From the NCBI GenBank assembly GCA_022821585.1, contig JAJEDI010000062.1, forward strand, positions 37,236-101,235: a stretch of 64,000 bases of DNA. The letters are read 5' to 3'. Numbering within the stretch: position 1 is the stretch's first letter; each line of letters starts with the position of its first letter. Positions 39,901 to 48,058 of this stretch are shown here, piece by piece. A program made the translations under genes and the position numbers. This DNA is from Caldilineaceae bacterium. GTDB lineage: Bacteria > Chloroflexota > Anaerolineae > Caldilineales > Caldilineaceae. Below the pieces are notes generated by a model. That model ran no database searches. It was given only the letters and a program-made list of their open reading frames with translations, and was not told the DNA's origin.

Positions 39901-39988
39901 CGGTGCCGGCGCCGGCTTCGACGACCATGTTCTGGTCGAGGCGTTCGAGGATGGCGTCGCGAGCCGGCTGGTCGGAGAGGGTGTTCAT
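36977..39988 (-). CDS. addA: AddA-like UvrD-family helicase-nuclease
   Basis: A 1003-residue double-strand-break repair enzyme. Helicase motif I is VEAGAGTGKTRSLVDRV (residues 22-38). Motif II is HILIDEIQDTDPLQAEIALF, motif III is VVGDPKQSIYRFRRADI and motif VI is IYVAATRARDHLVVSLYR. A C-terminal PD-(D/E)XK nuclease follows: VEGFIDLLFEEEDGFVIVDFKTDAVG and YRLQGGAYALAL. Its start overlaps the stop of the addB-like gene by one base, so the two are translationally coupled. The family is AddAB/RecBCD-like; resection to a Chi-like site is inferred from homologues. Confidence 0.9.
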   Translation of the reverse strand: MNTLSDQPARDAILERLDQNMVVEAGAGTGKTRSLVDRVVALIKTGRARLGGVAAITFTESAAAELRARIAESLELAADDESLPQDQRERCLHAVAELDQAAIQTLHSFAGRLLGERPLAAGLPPGFTIRDEIAAEIAFEDRWSAWLDTTLEDPEAQDALRPALTAGMTLDHIRKIANSFHTNHDLLAGASFDAPASQFDESEQASELTPVLELLQRFTLDYATARQAAGHVEFLDMLVLARNLLRDNLTARDHFRARFTHILIDEIQDTDPLQAEIALFLAEKTDGRTNPNGRPHDWRKVRPIDGKLFVVGDPKQSIYRFRRADIQQVEQMRQAVGGASVLLQQNFRSQPPVIDWVNHLFSQWMQGEAQADYAPLVASPQTGESPPVRFMGGEIEGNMGVVRRQEAEAIARAIRTAIDDGWQVRSEDANGTTRRADYQDICVLMPRRTGFDALEIALEDAGIPFRLESASLIYNTQEIRDLLNCLMAIDDPTHPVAVVAALRSPAFACSDTDLLTFVEAGGQFDYLTEGEALPGPVAGALAVLKKFHERRKWTAPAALIEQFVRARRLRELALDERQWRGRWTRYGFLIDRARAFAATGEGSLRAFLAWTDRQREEQAKARETVVRESDAGAVSVMTVHGAKGLEFPIVLLAGLNATRGPNPDPVLFDRTSGRIEVKAELQTLGYEELAGFEKERGEEERVRLIYVAATRARDHLVVSLYRNKRGSASAAARIEEFMQSADHLWQRFDPLAAAEPRALVSAGQIATLADDTPETRHHWQHQRRQLFAARSLPISAAATRIAQDRQDEKSEQDVSDEPWRRGRAGTNIGRAVHAVLQVVDLHAGSDLDENVRAQAAAEGVSAQTDEISRLARRALQSSLVERALASGRWWREAPVAGPVGDGIVEGFIDLLFEEEDGFVIVDFKTDAVGSEEEVEQAMERYRLQGGAYALALSKAAGVNVKEVSFLFLQPNLQKSVDNLQQAQDEAERAALDFLTTAPPAQTL

Positions 39989-42900
39989 CAGCTAGCCTCC
40001 TCGCCGGCCATGGCCACGTAGGCGGACAGGCGCCGGTCGTTGCGCTTACGGCGCCAGTGCCACTCGCGGCGGGTTGGGCAGAGATGCTTGAATTCGCAAT
40101 AGCGACAGTTGCTGCCATCGTTGCCCGGATTGGCGGGGAAGAGGCCGGCGCCGATGCCGGCGGTGATGGTGCCGACGACATCGCTGAAGGCGTCAAGCAT
40201 CTCGTCTAGGGTGCCTGGATTTCTTGGGGGGCGTGTCACAAATTTCCCATTTTCAGTCACAAACCAGTAGGCGACCTTTATTTCAATTCCGTCGCCCAAC
40301 AACTGACGGGCGGCAAGACCATAGACGGGTAGCTGGAGAAGCTTGCCGCGCTGGACGGGGTCTTTGTCCATATTCTTGTATGAGTCTGCTTTCCCCGATT
40401 TATAGTCAAGCACCAAAGCGGTATCGCCGGATGGTGAGAGGTCAATGCGGTCGATAAAGCCTCGAAAGCGGAGCGTGCCGGTGCGGGCGCTCGACCACTC
40501 GACTGATTGCAGCGGCGATTCATCTTCATTCCCGGAGAAACCGAAAGAGCTTTCGACGGCATGGGGCGAGACGCCGTGCTTCTTGCGGAGTTTGGCGTCT
40601 TCTTTGAGGAATTTTTCCAGGTCGCCGGTCATCTGGTCGCGGACCATTTCCCAGAGGAGGGGTTTGCCGGTGACGCCGCGCTGCTCGGCCTTGTGGAACT
40701 CCTCTGCGGCGATCTTGAGGAGCTGGCGGCGGTGGTCGCCGGTCCAAGGTTGGTTAGGCGGGGGGATGGCGTCCTGCTCCTGCGCTTCTCGAATGAAGCG
40801 TTCCAGGATCGCATGCAGGAGCGACCCTCGCTCCAGGGCCGAAATGGTGGCCAGTTCCTCCGGTTGCTCGGGCGCGGCGATGCCGAGCACGTTTGAGAGG
40901 AAGTAGCGGAAGGGGCAGGTTGCCCAGGTTTGCAGCCGCGTCGGCGAGAAGAATTCACGGTTGGAGAGCCCGATGCGTCCGGATGGAGAGATGGCCGATG
41001 AGAGGTCTCCGTCCCAACTCGTTAACGGCGCTGCGTATCTGGCCCGCTGCATTTCGAGGGCACGGGACAGGACGGCTTCCGGCTGGGCGAGATGATGGGC
41101 GTCGATTGTGTTGCCGGCCTGCCGCCACCGCGAGAGCTGGTGCAGATCGTAATCGTGGATATCTGCGGGCTGCATCGCTGACAGGGTGTTGATGCCGTGC
41201 TGGGCCGATACCACCACTTCAAACCAGGTTTGTTCCCTGAGTTGGGCGAGGTCACGGGGATTGGAGAGCATCGAAGGGTAGACGGGCGAGCCGTATAGGC
41301 GGGTGGCCTCTTCGAGGAACCAGCGGGACGGATGTTGCTCGCGCATGGCGATGTTGTTGCCGCGGGCGAAGGTGAGCACGCGGGTGCGTCCGGCGGCGGT
41401 GGCGGCGAGGTAGTCGTAGCGTTCGGCGGCGGTGGAGTGGAAAAGAAGCCCCGTCTTCTCGCGTTCGGACTGGGGCAACAGGGGGTCGTCAGGGGGTTGC
41501 GCGGGGACCAAGCCCTCGACCATGCCGACGAGGAAAACCTTGTCGAAACGCAGGCCGGCTGCGATGCGGACAGGACCGACCAACAGACCTTCGCCCAAGG
41601 CGCCGACTCTGGCGGCGGGCCGACTGAGCGTCTCGTCGAGTGCGACGCGAAAGGCATCGAGATCGGTGCCTTCCTCCACTTCGTCTAGATTGGACAGCTC
41701 CTGAAGCGCCGTCGCGAGGGTGTCCTGGTTTTCCCGCTCGACAGATGGGAGCGACGGTTCGTCAAGGTAATTGTCGATGATCTCTCCAGCCCACTTGACG
41801 AATGCCGCCCAGGTCCGGCAGTCCTGCGCGTGGTTGAGGGTATCGTGCAGCCTGAGCATAAAGCTGCGCAACGCCCACGCCTCTGCCGTCGACTGTCTGA
41901 GCTCTTTTTCCCTGCCTGCGGACAGTTCTTCGTCCTGCTTTGTGGTGGTGCGCTGTTGGGAGGCGGCATAGCTGGCCAGACGGTCGCGCCACTGCTCAAT
42001 GCCGGCAACGACACCGGCTTCGCGCGAGATCGCGTCCCAGCGCGAGGGGCTGAATCCGGCCGAAGAGGACTTGACCGGACATGAGGTGAGCCAGCGCATC
42101 ACCCCCTCCCTGGGCAGGTCGCTGCCGGCGAGATCGACGATGCCTTTGAGCATGCGCCCGACGGGGGTCGCGGCCAGCCTTTGCGTTGAGGGACCGGCGA
42201 TGGGGATGCCGGCGGCGGCAAGCTGTTCGGCGATGAGTGCGGCATAGGGCTCCTGCTGCCAGTAGAGGACCGCCATGCGGTGGAAGGGGGTGCCTGCGTG
42301 CGCGGCGGCGACGACTGACCTGACGACGCTGCGTACCTCTTCGCCGGTGTCGGGGGCGAAGAGCAGGTGAGCAGGAGGCAGGGAGGGCATGGGAGACTGT
42401 GGGGGTGAGGCGTTGTTGGGCAGGAGGGTGTCGGCCTCGGGATCGCCGGTAGCGCCAAGGACGGTTGCGCATCTCCCTGCGTCGCGCAGCGCGTCGTACA
42501 GCCGCTGCTCGGCGGGTGACAGCGTGCGCGGCAGATAGGCGATTACGGGGCCGAGCGCGTTCAGGGCGATGGCGGCGCTGCCGGTCCTGACGGCGTTTGC
42601 GGCGGCTTCGGCGAGAGCTTCGCGGTCGTAGTAGGCCGCGGTGAAGTCACGATAGCGTGAAAACAGGCGGGCGATCTCGCCGGGGATTCCCCCAAGGCTT
42701 TCAAGCGCGGCGAGGACGTTGGGCGCGGCGCGGACCAGGTCACGAAACGTCGTGCGCAGGCGGGTGTGGAAGGAGGGATGGGTGCGGAAGGGTTCGAGCT
42801 CGCCTGCGGCCTCTTTGGCTGTGCGGCGCACGGCGGCGAATTCGGTGGCGGGTTTGAGGGGCCCCCGGCCTTCGGCGGCCAGACTTTGTGCCCCCAGCAG

Positions 42901-43107
42901 CTCGGCGAGGCGGGGGAGCGGCATGAAACGGACGTTGACGAGACCGCGCTTGCCGATGTCGCGGCGCAGGTAGAGGCCAGCATAGGTTGTTGGTACGACG
43001 ACGGTGACGGGTGCGAAGGGGTTTCCGGCCTGATGTTCATGCAGGAGGCGTTCAAGGTACTCCTGGGCTTGTTGGACGTGTACGACATGGGTGGGGGATT
43101 GCTGCAT
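39988..43107 (-). CDS. addB: AddB-like helicase-nuclease subunit with Fe-S cysteines
   Basis: A 1039-residue partner of AddA. The ATG at 43107 has GGAG nine bases upstream and is preferred over 43122. The N-terminal half is an inactive helicase-like fold. The C-terminal PD-(D/E)XK nuclease shows FRGFIDRIDLSPSGDTALVL followed by DYKSGK and QLPVYGLAARQLL. Four cysteines frame the nuclease, TCPFRYFLSN upstream and CRYCEFKHLC downstream, the pattern that holds a 4Fe-4S staple in AddB and Cas4-type nucleases. The order addB-addA is conserved in many bacteria. Confidence 0.88.
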   Translation of the reverse strand: MQQSPTHVVHVQQAQEYLERLLHEHQAGNPFAPVTVVVPTTYAGLYLRRDIGKRGLVNVRFMPLPRLAELLGAQSLAAEGRGPLKPATEFAAVRRTAKEAAGELEPFRTHPSFHTRLRTTFRDLVRAAPNVLAALESLGGIPGEIARLFSRYRDFTAAYYDREALAEAAANAVRTGSAAIALNALGPVIAYLPRTLSPAEQRLYDALRDAGRCATVLGATGDPEADTLLPNNASPPQSPMPSLPPAHLLFAPDTGEEVRSVVRSVVAAAHAGTPFHRMAVLYWQQEPYAALIAEQLAAAGIPIAGPSTQRLAATPVGRMLKGIVDLAGSDLPREGVMRWLTSCPVKSSSAGFSPSRWDAISREAGVVAGIEQWRDRLASYAASQQRTTTKQDEELSAGREKELRQSTAEAWALRSFMLRLHDTLNHAQDCRTWAAFVKWAGEIIDNYLDEPSLPSVERENQDTLATALQELSNLDEVEEGTDLDAFRVALDETLSRPAARVGALGEGLLVGPVRIAAGLRFDKVFLVGMVEGLVPAQPPDDPLLPQSEREKTGLLFHSTAAERYDYLAATAAGRTRVLTFARGNNIAMREQHPSRWFLEEATRLYGSPVYPSMLSNPRDLAQLREQTWFEVVVSAQHGINTLSAMQPADIHDYDLHQLSRWRQAGNTIDAHHLAQPEAVLSRALEMQRARYAAPLTSWDGDLSSAISPSGRIGLSNREFFSPTRLQTWATCPFRYFLSNVLGIAAPEQPEELATISALERGSLLHAILERFIREAQEQDAIPPPNQPWTGDHRRQLLKIAAEEFHKAEQRGVTGKPLLWEMVRDQMTGDLEKFLKEDAKLRKKHGVSPHAVESSFGFSGNEDESPLQSVEWSSARTGTLRFRGFIDRIDLSPSGDTALVLDYKSGKADSYKNMDKDPVQRGKLLQLPVYGLAARQLLGDGIEIKVAYWFVTENGKFVTRPPRNPGTLDEMLDAFSDVVGTITAGIGAGLFPANPGNDGSNCRYCEFKHLCPTRREWHWRRKRNDRRLSAYVAMAGEEAS

Positions 43108-43191
43108 GTGTAATGTCTCCATAGAGAGGCGAATTCGGTCTTGACGTTTCCCCTATTTGTGAAATCTTACGAAGAGTTCGAGTAGGCCGAA

Positions 43192-43635
43192 TCAGACTGA
43201 ACCGCTATCAGGAATGGACTCTTGGCCCATCTGATCGATCAGAACATCGGCTGGCAAAATCGGGATTACGGAATATGCGCCCATCTGAAGCAGGTGACGA
43301 TCGCCCGATACAACGACGTCAGCATTTGCGGCCAGCGCACAAGCAAGCACATTGTCGTCGTCCGGGTCCGACAGAACGACTGGGGCGATCACGGGTGGTT
43401 CGACTAGGATGGAAAGCGCAGCATAACCAAGCACCAGGTCGTCTGCTGTCGCCTGGGCCTCAAGCAGGCGCACGCGGAACTTCTCACGACGCAGTACTTC
43501 GTCAAGTTCGAATAGGAGAGGAAGTGAAGTGTAAAGTTGTACTGCGGACGAGTGGGCAAGGTGAAGCAGGTGCCGGGGCGCTCCGTGCCAGAGCAGTGCA
43601 GAAATGACAATGTTCGTGTCAAACACCAGACGCAC
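43192..43635 (-). CDS. PIN-domain toxin (VapC-like)
   Basis: A 147-residue PIN-domain ribonuclease, probably a type II toxin. The start is taken as GTG 43635, giving VRLVFDTNIVISALLWHGAP, the typical N-terminus of this PIN subfamily; the frame is open to 43716 but overlaps the antitoxin. Acidic catalytic residues are visible: Asp in VFDTN, Glu in FELDEVLRREKF, Asp in LSDPDDDNVLACALAANA and ADVVVSGDRHLL. It overlaps the 3' end of the small gene upstream by 17 bp, as expected for an antitoxin-toxin pair. Confidence 0.85.
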   Translation of the reverse strand: MRLVFDTNIVISALLWHGAPRHLLHLAHSSAVQLYTSLPLLFELDEVLRREKFRVRLLEAQATADDLVLGYAALSILVEPPVIAPVVLSDPDDDNVLACALAANADVVVSGDRHLLQMGAYSVIPILPADVLIDQMGQESIPDSGSV

Positions 43636-43870
43636 GGCGGCGCCTTTCCGCCCGAGCGGCGGCGATTTCGGCGGAAATCTCTTCAAGATCGAGGATTTCT
43701 GTGTTCTTCTGGTCAAGCCGATCTATCGCAGCAAACAAGTTGTCAGTACGTCGCTGTCGCACCTCGCGCTTCAGTAACGCAACCAAGGATTCAGAGGTGA
43801 GCAGACCGACCTGATTGGCTTCCGTAGCCAACTCACGTGGCAATGTAAGAGTCAGTGTAATTGTTTCCAT
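43619..43870 (-). CDS. Small antitoxin-like protein (VapB-type partner of the PIN toxin)
   Basis: An 83-residue protein with GGAGAGAGG just before its ATG at 43870. The N-terminal ITLTLTLPRELATEANQVG resembles a ribbon-helix-helix or AbrB-like DNA-binding strand-helix start. The C-terminal half is a charged helix (EEISAEIAAARAERRRR) suited to wrapping the toxin. Overlap with and co-direction to the PIN gene support an antitoxin role; the family is not named with certainty. Confidence 0.75.
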   Translation of the reverse strand: METITLTLTLPRELATEANQVGLLTSESLVALLKREVRQRRTDNLFAAIDRLDQKNTEILDLEEISAEIAAARAERRRRASGV

Positions 43871-44123
43871 GGCCTCTCTCCGGCAGGCAAGCAGGGATTC
43901 GCCTTTGCGATCTCCTATGCGAGTCATTTTAGCGCGACGCGACAGGATCGCAAAGGGAGAGAGGTTCAGACGCATCTCTCAATCTTGGACAGACGCCTAC
44001 ACTTTGAGCGGGGAAGAGCCGTCTGCCGTTTGTCGCCCGGATGAGGGGGGTGATACCGTAGGTGCGGGACGAATTCTGATATTGGGGTGTAAGCCGTTGG
44101 ACTCGACAGGAAAGAGAGCGGGC

Positions 44124-44696
44124 ATGTCAAGGAACAGCGGGAGTAGCAGGTCGGACGTCAATATAGCGCTGCTGCGGGGGATAAATGTGGGCGGCAAGAA
44201 CAAGCTGCCGATGAAGGAGTTGGCGGCGCTGTTTGTGGATGCGGGTTGCGAAGAGGTCCGGACCTACATTCAGAGTGGGAACGTTGTATTCCGGACGGGG
44301 TCCGCGGATGCAGACGAGATTTCATCGATCATCGGTGCGTCGATCCTGGACCGCTTCGGTTTCCGTGTTCCCGTGATCGTCCGAACGGCGGGGGAGCTGG
44401 AGGGGATCGCGCAGGGCAATCCCTTTGTGAAAGCCGGTGCGGAAACGGACAGACTGCACGTGATGTTTTTGGCGGAGCGGCCTGACAGCGCCAGCGTTGG
44501 AGCGCTTGACCCGGCGCGCTCGCCGGGCGACGAGTTTGTGGTGGTGGGGCGTGAGATTTATCTACACTGCCCGAATGGTGTTGCGCGCTCCAAACTTACG
44601 AACAGCTACTTTGATTCCAAGCTCTCGACGACCAGTACGTCACGAAACTGGAGGACTGTGGGAAAGCTTCTCGAGCTTGCCACGGGCGCGGGGTAG
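44124..44696 (+). CDS. DUF1697 family protein
   Basis: A 190-residue protein. The stretch VNIALLRGINVGGKNKLPMK is the family signature, with EVRTYIQSGNVVF and the C-terminal SYFDSKLSTTSTSRNWRTV characteristic of DUF1697. ATG 44124 has GAGAGCG upstream. The frame extends to 43815, but that part overlaps the antitoxin gene on the other strand. Known members are small cytoplasmic proteins without a firmly established function. The gene stands alone. Confidence 0.9.
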   Translation: MSRNSGSSRSDVNIALLRGINVGGKNKLPMKELAALFVDAGCEEVRTYIQSGNVVFRTGSADADEISSIIGASILDRFGFRVPVIVRTAGELEGIAQGNPFVKAGAETDRLHVMFLAERPDSASVGALDPARSPGDEFVVVGREIYLHCPNGVARSKLTNSYFDSKLSTTSTSRNWRTVGKLLELATGAG

Positions 44697-45068
44697 GGAG
44701 TCACAACTGAAGGCTGGCGTTGCTTTCGCGACGTGGTTTTCGGTCTGGGATAAACTTTTGTCGCTTTGACCCGGCCCGTGCAGTCCAGCGGCTGACTTGG
44801 CGGGTCGTCAAGACAGTGAGGATGCACTAATCTGTACCGCTAGTATCGAACTGTGAATGAATTCCAAATAGGCAATCGGACAATCCGCATGCAACGCTGG
44901 CAGAAGGTCTCTACAGTACCGAGGCAGTAAGAGTAAGAGAGTACCGGCATAGACTCGTCGATCTTCTGTGCTATAATCGCGCCAGAACAGTTGCCGCTGC
45001 CCAAGCTGTTGTGGATGCCCGGCAGTTCGGGTTGCAGACGCCTTTGGTTTGCCCTGGAGCCACACCCT
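44697..45068. other. Intergenic region upstream of the second Uma2 gene
   Basis: About 370 bp without a convincing gene. The Uma2 frame is open from 44991, but similarity to the first copy (MRGPE versus MRNPE) places the start at 45069. No structured RNA or repeat was recognised. Confidence 0.5.
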
Positions 45069-45713
45069 ATGCGCAATCCAGAAGTCCGAACTCAGACTTA
45101 TGGCAGTTCCTATGGGATTGATTCGCGAAGGTCTTCGTCACCGGTTTGGCGGATCGCAACCCTCTTTCCGAATCAAGGCGCCTGGAGTGAGCAGGAGTAC
45201 CTGGCGCTGGATACCAACCGACGCGTCGAATTCGACAACGGCTTTGTGGAGGTGCATGACTTGCCGACCGATCAGCACCAGGCAATTATTTCGTACTTCA
45301 TCGTTGTACTGAGGGCGCTTGCGAAGCAGATTGGCGGTGTGGAACGGGCAGCCGGTCTAAGATTGCGTCTTTGGGATCAGAAGTACCGTGAACCTGATAT
45401 TGTATTTCTGCGAGATCGCAACAGCAGCCTGCGGCATGAAAATTATTGGGACGGAGCCGACCTGGCTATCGAAATCGTCAGCGCAAGCCTTGAAGACCGC
45501 GAGCGGGACCTGGTGGCGAAGCGGATCGATTATGCGCAGGCAGGGATCGAGGAGTATTGGATTGTGGATCCTGCCGAGGAAACTGTCACTGTTCTGTCCC
45601 TAACAGGCGACGTCTACTCAGAACACGGTTTCTTCGGTCGCGGCGATGTCGTTACATCTTCCCTTTTGCCTGAACTTACTCTTCGTGTCTCGGAGATCCT
45701 GGACGCGGATTAG
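45069..45713 (+). CDS. Uma2-family restriction-endonuclease-like protein, second copy
   Basis: A 214-residue paralogue of the protein at 33758-34426. Nearly identical blocks include VWRIATLFPNQGAWSEQEYL, WDGADLAIEIVSASLEDRER and LLPELTLRVSEILDAD. The start is set at ATG 45069 because its first residues match those of the other copy. Catalytic-core residues follow the same pattern (PDIVFLRDRN, LAIEIVS, LVAKRIDYAQ). It ends at EILDAD, taken as the ancestral end. The downstream gene is convergent, 11 bp away. Confidence 0.88.
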   Translation: MRNPEVRTQTYGSSYGIDSRRSSSPVWRIATLFPNQGAWSEQEYLALDTNRRVEFDNGFVEVHDLPTDQHQAIISYFIVVLRALAKQIGGVERAAGLRLRLWDQKYREPDIVFLRDRNSSLRHENYWDGADLAIEIVSASLEDRERDLVAKRIDYAQAGIEEYWIVDPAEETVTVLSLTGDVYSEHGFFGRGDVVTSSLLPELTLRVSEILDAD

Positions 45714-45724
45714 ATGCGCTTTGA

Positions 45725-47464
45725 TCAACTCCCCGCGTCGACGTGATCGTCACTGACATCCTCTCCATCCGGTAATTCCTCATCCTCCAACTCGGCTAGT
45801 TCGGTGCGCAGGGCGGATAGTTCCGTTTCCAGCACCTCGATGCGGGCCGCCAGATCGTCGCGGCGGCGTTCCTTGTGTTCGCTTTCACGCGCGGCGGTCT
45901 CGGCCTCCTCATCGACCATGCGGGTGTCGTTGCGGATGGCGAGGAGGTGGACGGCCCAGAAGGCGGCGGCGGTGCCGGCGCGCACGAGGCCATCCAACGT
46001 CTCGGCGCCGAGGAAGTCGGCGTTGGGGTCGCCGAGCGCCCACAGAAGCAGACGGTAGACGACCTGCGCCAGTTCGAAGAGGATCAGGAGCGCGCCGACC
46101 AGGGCGATGCCGTAGAGGTAGACGCGGCGGGGCCAGGAGGCGCGTTCGGCGCGGCCGGCCTCGTTGTCCTGCTCAGCAACGCGCTGCGCGGTGCGCCAGT
46201 GCAGCGACCAGACGGGTGCGCCGACGGCGATGAGGCTCACTCCGCTGGAGAATTGGTGGGCGCGAAAGCCCTTCTCTATCGAAATCGAGCCGATGACGGC
46301 GAGATCCAGCAGCGCCCGCACCAGATCGACCAGCCCGATCCAGAGCAGAAGCAGACCGGTGGCGGCGACGGCGTAGTAGTAGAGCCGGCGCACGAACTCG
46401 CTCTCACGCGAGTCGCCGTAGCGCTGCGCCTCGGCGGAGACCTGCAGCCAGTGCCAGCGCCAGGCCAGCGCGCCGACCGGCAGCAGGCCGAGGGGGGTGG
46501 TGAGGTCATCGATGTCGATATCGCCGGTATCGACGCCGCCGAAGAGGAAGAGGACGCCCAGCCTCAACAGCATCGCCACCGGGACGAGGGTGATGGCGGC
46601 GGCGAGCACGGTGGCGACATAGAGATAGAGGCGCCGCAGAGCCATGCGTCCTTCGGGCGGCTGGGCGGTCATGAGGGCATTCCAGTAGAGGTTGGTCAGC
46701 CGCCAGACCAGCCCGCCGACGAGAACGGCGGCCAGTGAGCCGGAGATGCCGCGCTGCCACCAGCCCGTTCCCACCGTGGCCAGGGTGGCGGCGCCGAACG
46801 GCTCCAGCAGGGCGCGCCAGACGAAGTTGAGGACGTCGGCGGCGCCGGTGAGCAGCAGGCCAAGCGCGACCAGACCGACAAGCAACTGGAAGAGCCGCCG
46901 CCAACTGCCGGCCCAGCCCAGTTCGATGCCCAGATCGCCGTCCTCCTGGAGCAAACGGGCGAAATACAGGGAGAGAATCAGATGGATGCCGGCGTGGAAA
47001 AACTGGGCCACCCATCCGCCCGGTCGCATTTCTTCCTCGGACGGTGCGGCGCCAAGCAGGAGTTGGAAGCTGCCTTCAATGATGTGATAGAGGGCGCGGG
47101 CGCTGACATATGCCGTTGTCGCGAGTACGGCGTAGATGAACAGCTTGCGCAGGGCGGCGCGCGATTCACCGGGTTGCAGCGTCAAGCGGCGGATATAGCG
47201 CCAGTGGATGAGAAAGATGGGCGCGCTGACGATGAGAAAGCCGCCAGGCTGTGCGATGGCTCTCTGCACCGAGCCGGTGGCGGAAAGCCCGGGTACGGTC
47301 CCGTCCGGGATCCACAGTCTGATCAGCGCTTCGATCAGGCCGTAGGCGGCCGAGAGCCCGGCGATCAGGCTGATGAAGGCGATGAGATAGAGATAGAGGC
47401 GTCGAATCATCGCCAAGCGGCCGGTTTCGGCTGTGGTTTGCTCGGTCATTGTCTGTTCAGTCAT
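45725..47464 (-). CDS. DUF5671-repeat membrane protein with C-terminal coiled coil
   Basis: A 579-residue polytopic membrane protein. At least five DUF5671-type modules begin with an R-R/K-L-Y-x-Y pattern followed by paired helices: IRRLYLYLIAFISLIAGL, LRKLFIYAVLATTAYVSA, LRRLYLYVATVLAAAITL, VRRLYYYAVAATGLLLLW and PRRVYLYGIALVGALLIL. The last 60 residues form a highly charged coiled coil (IEVLETELSALRTELAELED). AGGATG precedes the start; the N-terminus repeats MTEQT twice. The family is common in Chloroflexi and its function is unknown. A small anchored protein and a lipoprotein follow upstream on the same strand. Confidence 0.85.
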   Translation of the reverse strand: MTEQTMTEQTTAETGRLAMIRRLYLYLIAFISLIAGLSAAYGLIEALIRLWIPDGTVPGLSATGSVQRAIAQPGGFLIVSAPIFLIHWRYIRRLTLQPGESRAALRKLFIYAVLATTAYVSARALYHIIEGSFQLLLGAAPSEEEMRPGGWVAQFFHAGIHLILSLYFARLLQEDGDLGIELGWAGSWRRLFQLLVGLVALGLLLTGAADVLNFVWRALLEPFGAATLATVGTGWWQRGISGSLAAVLVGGLVWRLTNLYWNALMTAQPPEGRMALRRLYLYVATVLAAAITLVPVAMLLRLGVLFLFGGVDTGDIDIDDLTTPLGLLPVGALAWRWHWLQVSAEAQRYGDSRESEFVRRLYYYAVAATGLLLLWIGLVDLVRALLDLAVIGSISIEKGFRAHQFSSGVSLIAVGAPVWSLHWRTAQRVAEQDNEAGRAERASWPRRVYLYGIALVGALLILFELAQVVYRLLLWALGDPNADFLGAETLDGLVRAGTAAAFWAVHLLAIRNDTRMVDEEAETAARESEHKERRRDDLAARIEVLETELSALRTELAELEDEELPDGEDVSDDHVDAGS

Positions 47465-47560
47465 TGTTCACATCCTGAAAGGCGAGGAGAGAGGAAAGGC
47501 GGGAGAGAGCAGTGTACTCTCAGCCCGCTATTCGATGCGCTCACTCCTCGGTTTCCGACT

Positions 47561-48031
47561 CTAGTAGAAGAGGTCGTCGGTGTCGATCTTCCAGGCGCCG
47601 TCCTCGCGTACCAGGGGAATCGTGCGCCGGTAGGTCGAAGTGCCGCTGTCGAATAGACCGCCCTGGCGGAAGTTGTCGATTGCCACGTTGACGTATGCTT
47701 TGTCATTCTCGTCGTTAATGTCCACGTCCAGGATGCGCAGCCGGCGCGCGGAGCGGCTGGAGTCGTAGTGGTTGAACCGTTCGCGGAAGTGAATCTTGTC
47801 TTCATCTTCCAATACATCCCGGGAGTAGTGTTTCATGGCAACGTCCGGTTCATTGCGCACAAAAGCCAGGAAGGCGTCGTGGACCACCGCTTCCGGTGTA
47901 TCTTCGTTGAGGTATTCAGCGCTCTGCCAGCCGCGGCCGCCGGTGACCGTTACCGTGATGACGGCGCCGATGACCAGCAGCAGCACGCCGATAATGATGC
48001 CCAGCGTAAAGCGATCGAGTTTCATGCCCAT
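47561..48031 (-). CDS. Small membrane-anchored protein, NTF2/DUF4878-like
   Basis: A 156-residue protein. One N-terminal helix (LGIIIGVLLLVIGAVITVTV) anchors a domain with the pattern EDTPEAVVHDAFLAFVRNEP, then a three-strand end RTIPLVREDGAWKIDTDDLF. This helix-then-sheet arrangement resembles NTF2-like/DUF4878 exported proteins. AAGGAAGCG precedes the ATG. It sits between the DUF5671 gene and a lipoprotein gene on the same strand and may share a complex with them. No enzymatic residues are recognised. Confidence 0.75.
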   Translation of the reverse strand: MGMKLDRFTLGIIIGVLLLVIGAVITVTVTGGRGWQSAEYLNEDTPEAVVHDAFLAFVRNEPDVAMKHYSRDVLEDEDKIHFRERFNHYDSSRSARRLRILDVDINDENDKAYVNVAIDNFRQGGLFDSGTSTYRRTIPLVREDGAWKIDTDDLFY

Positions 48032-48058
48032 GGGTCCGCTTCCTTGTCATTCATCCAA

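Noticed and set aside
43192..43716. Longer PIN-toxin start at 43716
   Set aside because: The extra 27 residues are basic and proline-rich, unlike the family, and would overlap the antitoxin gene by almost 100 bp.
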